From Malus domestica (taxonomy: Eukaryota; Streptophyta; Magnoliopsida; Rosales; Rosaceae): a stretch of DNA of 64,000 nucleotides. How positions within the stretch are numbered: position 1 is the stretch's first letter; every line of letters starts with the position of its first letter. A program made the position numbers and the translations under genes. Shown in pieces: positions 56,334 through 64,000 of the stretch. The stretch covers positions 5,320,501 to 5,384,500 of the forward strand of contig NC_091664.1 of NCBI RefSeq assembly GCF_042453785.1. Direction: 5' to 3'. A model generated the notes under the pieces. That model was not told where the DNA came from. It searched no databases and saw nothing but the letters and a program-made list of their open reading frames with translations.

Positions 56334-56535
56334 GAGGAATGAGAATCCTCTCCAGATCCTCTTTGTGACTATCTCTAGTATCCTCAAATCGTGTATGTTC
56401 ATTGTACATTGTGCGCCCATGAATCATTTTAAATATTTTTATTTAAAATTAAATATGAATAGTACCTAACAAAAACTGACCGCACAATATACGATGAACG
56501 AACACGATTTGAGGATCCAAATAGGATCCTCATTT
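56334..56535. mobile_element. GGATCC-type foldback MITE, copy 2
   Basis: Left GAATCCTCTCCAGATCCTC and right (inverted) GAGGATCCTATTTGGATCCT. Internal inverted CGTGTATGTTCATTGTACAT and its mate ATATACGATGAACGAACACG. No coding. Confidence 0.75.
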
Positions 56536-56539
56536 GTTT

Positions 56540-57093
56540 TAGAGCATCTCGATTGCAAAAATTTTCATTAATAATGTCATTTGCTAACTCATTTAGCATT
56601 TTTATGCAACTTTAAAATTTGTTATTCCAACTCACTATTCGACCAACTCTTCAAGTTTCACTCTTCACCTTAAAATATTAATATTATAAGTTTATCTTAG
56701 CTTGTGAAGCCTAAATTTTATTTTTAAACTCTTTACTAAATAATTTTTTTTTTAAAATATTGCAAGACCTAATTTACTAACTTGAAGTAGCAATTAATCT
56801 TGTATACAACTACTTTTCAATTTCAAGGGCGGAGCCAATATTTTTTTCTTGAGCGGGCTAGTTGAAATTAGTGTCCTAAAATCATATGTTTTTTTTTCTT
56901 ATATAAAATTATATAATCTAAACTAAATATTAATAGAACTTTCATTGTCAACCAAAATTCTATTAAATTATCGTTCTAATTAAAACTAAACATAAATAAG
57001 AAATATGGGCAGTAATGTGATTGCATACAACTGAAATTTTGTTGTTTGTTTGAAAGCCTCACCTACATATAGTTTTAACATATTTCTGATTAA

Positions 57094-57129
<36 letters not shown>

Positions 57130-57220
57130 ATAACCATTTTATGCGTGCATGTACTTGTAATCAATATAAAAGAATAACAATACAACATAAACAATTCTTG
57201 AAATCATAATCCTAACCAAT
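56540..57220. other. Intergenic AT-rich DNA with (CT)n at 57099-57124
   Basis: No gene. The CT run of about 13 units precedes CACTCATAACC. The text at 56530-56660 (AGCATCTCGATTGCAAAAAT) resembles a Tourist-like end. Confidence 0.4.
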
Positions 57221-57224
57221 AACT

Positions 57225-57450
57225 CAAGGGAAGAGGATCCTTTCCGGATCCACTTTGTGGGAATCCTAGGAATCCTCACATCCTAGCCGTTCATCGTACA
57301 TTGTGCGACTAGTTTTCATCAGGTACTATTTGTGTTTAATTTTAAATAAAAAAAGTCAAATGATTTATGACCGCACGATGCACGATAAATGATTATAATG
57401 TGAGGATCCCTATGATCCTCACAATTTAGATCTGAATGGGATCCAAATCC
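57225..57450. mobile_element. GGATCC-type foldback MITE, copy 3
   Basis: Left GAGGATCCTTTCCGGATCCA and right end GATCTGAATGGGATCCAAAT. Internal GTTCATCGTACATTGTGCGA and its inverted mate CGCACGATGCACGATAAAT. Confidence 0.75.
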
Positions 57451-57481
57451 AACTTCAAGGACCATATAAAGAAAGGAAAAC

Positions 57482-57630
57482 TAATGAAAATGGCATGAAA
57501 ACTTTGAGTTTTAACGATAAGGACAAAATAAAGGGTAAAGTGAATAGTACCATGATTGACTTTTTAATGTAAAAATGTGGTTTTTCGTTTAAGTGAACAG
57601 TATCGCAAGCTTTACGTTAAAACTCTCTAT
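57482..57630 (+). repeat. Dispersed short element, copy 2 of 2
   Basis: Near-match to 25472-25616 over its whole length (AATAAAGGGTAAAGTGAATA, ATGTAAAAATGTGGTTTTTC), ending ACGTTAAAACTCTC. Confidence 0.7.
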
Positions 57631-57692
57631 AAAGAATTAACCTACTAAATAAATCAAGAATAAGTAAATAAAGCAATTAAGAATGTACCGAA

Positions 57693-57855
57693 TGGCCACT
57701 TAGTACTACGATCTTGTAGTATTCCTCTTTATTTGGAAGTGAGACGTCTTATGTTCGAATCTCGTGGATTGTGAATTCGATATCAAATTAGGCCCATTGT
57801 GTGGCTTTGCCAAACTTCCCCTCCACTTAATGTAAAAATATTGATGTACTAACAA
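57693..57855 (+). repeat. tRNA-derived SINE, copy 3
   Basis: 163 bp flanked by a perfect 14-bp target duplication AAGAATGTACCGAA (57679-57692, 57856-57869). Internal B-box-like TGTTCGAATCTCG (57753-57765), then AATTAGGCCCATTGTGTGGC and TAATGTAAAAATATTGATGT near the end. The perfect duplication suggests that this copy is the youngest of the three. Confidence 0.9.
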
Positions 57856-57869
57856 AAGAATGTACCGAA

Positions 57870-59825
57870 GGTTACATTCATTGGAAAATCGTAACGAAAC
57901 GTAAGGAATTGCGGAGATAGGGATTTAATTGTAAACTAAATTCTTGAGTAAGAAGTACAGAGGCTAAATCGCATAGAGTAAATGGTATTTTTCTTCAATG
58001 AATAGGATAGAAGGGGGAGGGGCGATAGAACTAATTTATTATTTTTAGCATAAAAAATATTATTTATTACCTCCTCTACTAAATATACATAAAATAATAA
58101 TATGTATTGGAATGGAGTGAGCTATATAGGCTACATCCTTAACATAAATCATTAAAGCATGAGTTGAAAAGAAAGGGTAGTGCTATTCACATATCCTTAT
58201 TAATTTTTTGTCATTGATCTTCATCAATTCATTCCATGTGAAGGTCGAAAACTAGAGAGGGATGTGTGAGAAATAGAAATGGGTGAGTAGAGAGGACTGC
58301 ACTTACAATAAACCTTCCTGGGCTACAGCCCACCTTAGCCTTGTGGGTGGCTATGTCCGTGATCAATTTGCTAATTGGGTTGCTACTTTCGTTTGAGTTG
58401 CATTGTTTCTATGTGGCATAGTAAATCTAATTGAGTTTAAACAAATTGAAGAACACTTTGTTATTTAAAAAACATTAAAATTTCATCGTGATAATTAAGT
58501 AGGCAAACGATTTTGGATTGAATTTAATTTTTGCAAGAATGATCTATGAATCGAGACTTACAAAGTAGACGGTTCAGATCGTTAAATTTTGATGTGGAAA
58601 TCCCCATTTTAAAAATAAATAAATAGGAATCTCTTTCCTTAAAGGGTTTGTATATACATATCAAATGGACAAATACATAAAATTCAATTGTTAATAAACG
58701 CACTTTTCTATTTATACTTTATTTTAATAATAAAGTTTAAATATTAACTAACATGTAGTGATGTCCATACTCACATTAGGAATAAAAAGTAAAATAATTA
58801 ATCCCAACTCGTAGAACCCACCCACCCACCCAAACTTGCGTAAGAATGGTTTGGTTTGCCCATTTTCTTGGGATGGCAATGGGTTCTAACATTGCCAACC
58901 CAAAGCTATTGGGTTAGCCAACGACTTGAAGCCTAACTCGACCAATCCACCCGAAAGCCCACTCCTAATCTAAAATGGGTCAACCATAACTATTTGGTTC
59001 GAACTCGCTGTATATGGTACTAAGTGTCTTAATGCAAATGGTTTTTTTTTTTTTTTTGTGAATTTACATCTTAGGTTTGATTCGCCTTGCTAAAAAAATA
59101 AGGCTATTTATGATTTAAATCCATCTCAAGTCGGGTAAAATGATGTAAAATAATAATTTTGGGTGAAAAATGTAAATATTTATATGAATTTGCATCTTCT
59201 TTTTCATCTCAGAAGAGAAAAGGAAAGCAATAAAATGGAAGAGGTGGGTCAAACCACATTTACATATCTCCAAAACACAAGGGCTTGTACTTAAAATGTT
59301 ACTCCCAACAGAGATGCTGCTCCTGCAACCTCCTATATATCATTCAGCAAACTCAACTCTTAATTTAGGAAAATCAAACAGTTTGTGCCTCAACAATGAA
59401 CCCTCTTCCCACCAGCAACCACAGCTAGTTGCTTGAGAGCGATACGAATCTTTCTCTTTCAGTGGCTTCTGAGTACCAACTATCGCTTAGTCTAATGGTG
59501 CTTCTTTGATTTCTGTTAGTTTGTGTAATGAGACATCCATGTGCGGATTTGTCCTTCTATTAAGGGTTGAAAAGAAAACCAGCAACACCAAAGTGTGGAG
59601 AATTTGGACTTACCTCATCTTAAACAATCAAATTCACATGGATTTGATCAGCATAATGTTCTAAAATCTCACGAAACAATCTAAGGAAAGACAATTTAAT
59701 ATTTTTTTGCAAAAAAATATGAAGAAAAAATTGAATTAATGGATCTTTTTTGTTGCTCCTGTGTTCAGAAAAGATAAAAAACTACAAAGAAAAAAATATA
59801 TAAAAGAAGAGAGGCATCTGTTCTC
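57870..59825. other. Intergenic; 3' flank of FKBP16-3
   Basis: AT-rich, no ORF or RNA gene convincing. 58830-58990 repeats CCAACCC/GGGTTAGCCAA text that may be a small repeat. 59050-59080 (TCTTAGGTTTGATTCGCC) could be a scrap of the SINE B-box region. Confidence 0.4.
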
Positions 59826-62800
59826 TTACTCTTCCTCAATGTCAAGGCCTGGTACGTATTCCAAGCTCACGTCGAAAACAACCGGACTGCTTGGAGCCAC
59901 CCTTGGTCTCCCTGGAGCTGAATTGAGACCCTTGGGAAACGCCAGCTAATAAAAAACAGAGGAAAAAGGCACAAAGGTTAGAACCCTCCTGCTGTGATTT
60001 CTTAGAATAAGCACTTCAACAGTTCAACTGTAAAGCACTCCAAATGCACAATGCTTGGAATAAGGTCCTAGGTTTTTTTCGAGACCTTTCTTTTTCCTTT
60101 TTAGTTTTCAAAGAAAGCCAAGTAAAAGCCTTACCGATCCTGGGATGTAGAGTCGTCGCTTCCCACCTACTTTCATGGACAAGATCCCTTCATCAAGTCC
60201 CTTGATCACCTGTTCCACTCATTTGAATTACAAATATTAGCAAACATTCATTTCCCCTACGAAAGTTGTTCCGCTTTGGAATTTCCTATAACAAACTGAA
60301 AATGTGATAAAGCACTTCAAATGATGCAGTAAGAACCCTTGAGACATCACTTTAGTCATCTATGATTTGATTCTTTAGGGTTTCTTCTTTTTATTAATTT
60401 TTTTGCTTGCGTTATTGTATGATAACATGCTATCCCAGAACAACATCAATACCCCTTATTCCATTGATTACTGGGAAACCAAATGTGTCGTGTTTGGGGG
60501 TGTGTTAATTGTTTCAAGAAGACTCAATGTTAAGTAGACTGAATTTGAAATCTACCTACAAACAGACCACAATATCATAACCCGAATTACTCTTCTCAAG
60601 TGACGAGGTGGGGTGATGGAAACAAAATAGAATGAATAAAAAATAAATGCTTGAAGACATTTGTAGAGCTTACCTGACCAGAGCCAACACGAAATATATA
60701 AACTTGACCCTTCTCCAATGAACTGTACAAATGAAGAAAGAGTAAAAGAGTAAGAAACTGAGTCTAGTCCTACCCACCATCAAAACTTGTCAAGTACAAG
60801 ACACGTTACACAGAAAAAAAGATAAAAATGTAGGACGGCTCCACAAATTAAGCCCGGCACAGCAAACCTTTAGGAAATAACAAGACTATACAGTTATACA
60901 TTACCAATATGAATTTTATCTCTCTCAGATACCTTATTGTTGGATAATAGTAGCCTTTTATAAATATCATTAAGCAGCAAGCAAAAGTTATGCACTGTGG
61001 TTTTACACTAGTTAGTCTACGCACGATACAACCAGTAATCAGCACCCTGAAACCCTGAACCGTAAGTCCTCTGTGATTTGATCAGAAGGAGAAGACCCAC
61101 AGTTTTGTCTTTCTCCCCAATGGTGCATATGTAGAGATTGAAAATGCGGATCATTTGTTTCTTCACTGTCCAATAGCATTATACTGGTGGTTGAGTCTGT
61201 TCAGGGAAGTTGATTGAGTTGGGTAAACCCAACTACATGCATAACCCTTTTTCGTGAGAAGCACAATAAGTTTAGTGATGGTAAGAAGGCAAAAGGTATT
61301 ATGGAGTAGTAGTCTGTATAAACTCGGATGTGGGGGAAATGGGCTGGAGGTTTCATGGGACAAACTCAGAATTTGGTGTCCAAAATTTTCAAACAAAAAA
61401 ATAAATAGAGGATTAGGTGAGAGTAGCTCCTCATTACCGGTCAAAGGCACAAACTGCCACTCTCAAACCTGAAAGAGAGGACAATAATGACAAATAGAAA
61501 CGAGGGTTCCAACGTTCTCTTTGTTGATTCAGAATTTCAGATCTTTAGAGGGACAACTTGTCCGCAGCTATATTTTATTTTTCATAAACTTATGTTTCTT
61601 ACCAAAAGATCATCTGATCTACATTAAGCCATTTCATTTCTATTTTCCACTTCTATCAAGATATAACAATATGCTTACCTGTCAAATATTTGTCCAGATG
61701 GAACCATGGCTACATAATTCGCTGCTACCTGTTAATACAGAAATTATGCAAACAGCGCCAATGTAATAAGAGTCAGAAACACAAAAAACAAATGTCCATA
61801 AATCGACAGGGTAGATTTAAGTATGCACAATCCTCTCTGCTATGGCTTCAGAAGAAATAACCACCAGTGACTCTATAAAGGACTGTAAGAAGTCTATTGG
61901 TAAGAAAGAGGGAATCACAAAAGAGCCGAGATGAGGGGGCCAGAGACAATATCAGATAAGAAAATTTCATTCAATTTTTTTAATAATCAAGCGCATGCTC
62001 ATAACACAAACCAAGTATGAGAATCAATCAATCAATCAATCAACATAATCAAGAAACCCACAAACATCAAACGCTTTCAGAAAATCCCATTTTTTTTCTA
62101 GATTGTAGGGTAAGGCTAGCCGACATTCACCTCTCCCAGACCCTGCGTAAAGCGGGAGCCTTGTGCACTGGGTACGACCTTTTTTTTTAGTGAAATCTAG
62201 TTCTCACAAGCCAGGATGATTTAAATCTTACTCACCTGAAAACCGACTGGTGGACTGGGGCCTTGACCAACTTTAATATCCTTGTACTGCAAACCAGACT
62301 CTGTAGTTACCATAGGCACCTTCAACAAAGTGACAATTTCAAACATCATTTACCAGTACAATTGATAGATCATATCAACAAAAGGCATTTGCCACTGACA
62401 GACACCCACTGAACTCGCAAAAGAAAAGAATCGGTATGACCACTTTAATAAAAAACAATCCAGTCCTTACCAAATGAAGGCCACAGTGTGCATTCATATG
62501 AGCTGTTATAAAGTTGTGCAAGTATTTCTCAAGCTTAAGATGGCTCCTGCGGGAAGCGTTGTGAAGACCTCACTTCTACTCAATTTTCTTTAACTTGGTA
62601 TCTATTTTATTGACATGGTTGATTGTTTTAGGGTGCAGAATCATAATTTAGAACTTAGATTTATAACCTTGGATTGGTTAATAACTTTGAGATAATCCCT
62701 ATCTATTTTGAACCTAAACGTTAATGCCTGGAAAATATCATTTATAGCTGATTCTAAAAGACCTAAGTAGAACTTTTTCTTTGGGCGAGCTACAGAAAAA

Positions 62801-63761
62801 AACTTTCCCCTAAAACGTAACTTCGTTCATTCCAGTTTGAGCTAATTTTTAAAGACTTAAGAGTTTAATCAAGATATTATTTCCTAAACTTTATATTAAT
62901 TTCAAGGACTTAAGAGAATAAATCGAGACATCAGTAAAATCCAAGTTTTACAGCCTGCTAGAGTTTTGAGGTGAATAATTAACAGCTGAACTCCCATAAC
63001 ATATAGAATGCAGCCAAGGGATCAATTCAACCTCACCATACATTTTCAAGCTCCTTCTCGCAAGAATTATCACACAGTCGAGGCTTCTCTTCTGGGGGCA
63101 GACCAGCTCCCTCAGCTTCAAATGCGCCTGTCACAGCGCTTGAAACTCCGAAAAGCAACCCTATCATATCTCTTCTTTTGATCACATTAAACGCATCCTT
63201 ACATACTCTTGACCTTGTAGCATTTACAGTAACTTGTGAATTAGAACATCGGATAAGCATCCCTTGAACCCTGTCGCAGGAAACGCCTTGGTAATCTGCG
63301 GACATCCTTTTTCCAGAAGATGAACCTAACTTGTAGGAAAAGCAACAGAACTAAAACTGTGATATTGCATTTCGGTAGAACTTAAAAAGAGAAACAGCAT
63401 ATCTAAAGCCGCGGCATACATACACACGAGCAAGCACAAAGCTTCTTGGATTGGATCACAAGCCGTTTAAACACCTTTTGATGTATCAATTTTTAGGCCT
63501 CGTTTGCTCTCGAGGATTGAATTGGAATGGATAATTCACTACATTCTCGATTGGTCTCAACATTTTCGTCTCTCCCTCCAAACAGAGGGGAAAATGTTAC
63601 AGTTACGAATTTAGGGTTTGTAATGAATCACACTGAGATTGATAAGAACTACGAAGATGGTAAAGTAATGCATGGATTGTAAATAAATAAATTAATAAGA
63701 AAAATGAAGAACAAAAGTGATTACCAAATGGAAAGAGCAGAGTGGAGGAAGACGAAGCCAT
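59826..63761 (-). CDS. FKBP16-3: Thylakoid-lumen FKBP-type immunophilin FKBP16-3-like
   Basis: Seven exons, 63725-63761, 63042-63325, 62236-62319, 61679-61728, 60674-60722, 60135-60209 and 59826-59945, give 699 nt and 232 residues, phases all consistent. N-terminus MASSSSTLLFPFGSSSGKR looks like a plastid transit peptide. A second hydrophobic stretch (MIGLLFGVSSAVTGAFEAEG) after KRR fits a twin-region lumen-targeting signal; the exact KRRDM residues hint at, but do not prove, a Tat-type signal. Then comes LPPEEKPRLCDNSCEKELEN and the FKBP domain: GLQYKDIKVGQGPSPPVGFQ, VAMVPSGQIFDSSLEKG, VGSGQVIKGLDEGILSMKVG, GKRRLYIPGS and LAFPKGLNSAPG, ending GLDIEEE. Family role: plastid FKBP fold protein; activity of this subgroup is uncertain. 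Two Cys in LCDNSC may form a disulfide. Confidence 0.95.
61100..61420 (+). mobile_element. LINE zf-RVT fragment in an FKBP16-3 intron
   Basis: The frame at about 61128-61212 reads VEIENADHLFLHCPIALYWW, then LFREVD. This matches the HLFLHCP zinc-knuckle-like (zf-RVT) segment near the C-terminus of plant L1-type LINEs. Further text (GKKAKGIM-, RMWGKWAG-like) follows in other frames. Truncated and broken, sitting antisense in intron 4. Confidence 0.6.
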
Positions 63762-64000
63762 GCTGGAAGTGAGGAGTTTGTAACGTCCACAAACGGATAA
63801 CGAAATCTTGTTGTTTGTATAAATATGGTCGGTCCAGCCTGGGCGCAGATCTGGTGTGCCAAGGTTTCCTCTGCCCACCCTCTGCCTGCATTTCACACCA
63901 ACTTAACTCCGTTAACTCTATAAAAAAATAAAAAACTTAGAAAAAGACACTACAACCGGACAACACCAAAGCCCCCCCAGCCTACCTCCGCCGCCGACAA
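63762..64000. promoter_or_regulatory. FKBP16-3 promoter side
   Basis: Upstream of the start codon. A TATA-like TATAAATATG (on +, 63818; reverse CATATTTATA) lies about 65 bases upstream of the ATG. The window ends in GC-rich CCTCCGCCGCCGACAA, which may be the 5' edge of another transcript. Confidence 0.35.

Noticed and set aside
59045-59085. Fourth SINE copy suggested by TCTTAGGTTTGATTCGCC
   Set aside because: Only about 20 bases resemble the B-box region and no flanking duplication or second half is present.

Overview
This is a 64 kb window of AT-rich plant nuclear DNA: spliced genes with GT-AG introns, chloroplast- and peroxisome-related proteins, and many small transposable elements. The protein families are typical eudicot ones. 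Two interspersed elements (25472-25616 and 57482-57630) and a tRNA-type SINE with three copies look to me like families common in apple and pear, so Rosaceae, probably tribe Maleae, is my best guess. That guess rests on memory and not on a search.

Layout. At 1-2.2 kb there is a possible 3' exon of an unknown + gene and the first coding exon of a probable TBC-type RabGAP on the minus strand. From 3 to 16 kb the sequence is mostly transposon: an LTR remnant, a Mutator-like element with a 10-bp target duplication (4707-5869), a Copia-type LTR split by a 3.6 kb hAT element (6930-10553), a truncated tandem copy of the 5' half of URM1 (11.3-13.7 kb), and a second Mutator-like element with long compound inverted repeats (13.9-15.15 kb). 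The intact URM1 gene (17444-19192, +) and PEX13 (22315-24982, +) follow, separated by an hAT deletion derivative and a SINE.

From 26 to 43 kb there are four items: an unrecognised conserved plant gene (minus, 27.0-30.5 kb), a PIF/Harbinger ORF1 remnant, a complete ten-exon TBC1D22/Gyp1-like RabGAP (+, 32578-39323), and a THA8-like PPR gene (minus, about 40-42.7 kb) with an F-box-associated-domain fragment opposite its intron. An intronless gene for a putatively myristoylated protein (43459-43959, +) and two tandem broken fragments of a SEN1/MAGATAMA3-type helicase (44.1-45.7 kb) come next. The right third holds PIN1 (47596-48872, minus), MSRA5 (52377-53910, minus), a MITE/SINE-rich intergenic stretch (56-59.8 kb), and FKBP16-3 (59826-63761, minus).

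The genes do not form an operon or a cluster with one function; each is a separate housekeeping gene. The main oddity is recurrence of 5' non-coding sequence between neighbours. One intron block occurs in both URM1 copies and in PEX13 intron 1, and PIN1 and MSRA5 share a similar leader exon and splice-donor segment. I see no bacterial-type system, CRISPR array or phage, and no convincing candidate for a wholly new biological system. The best leads are the copied leader/intron modules, host-like sequence inside Mutator-like elements, and the MSRA5 protein with Ser in place of the canonical catalytic Cys.
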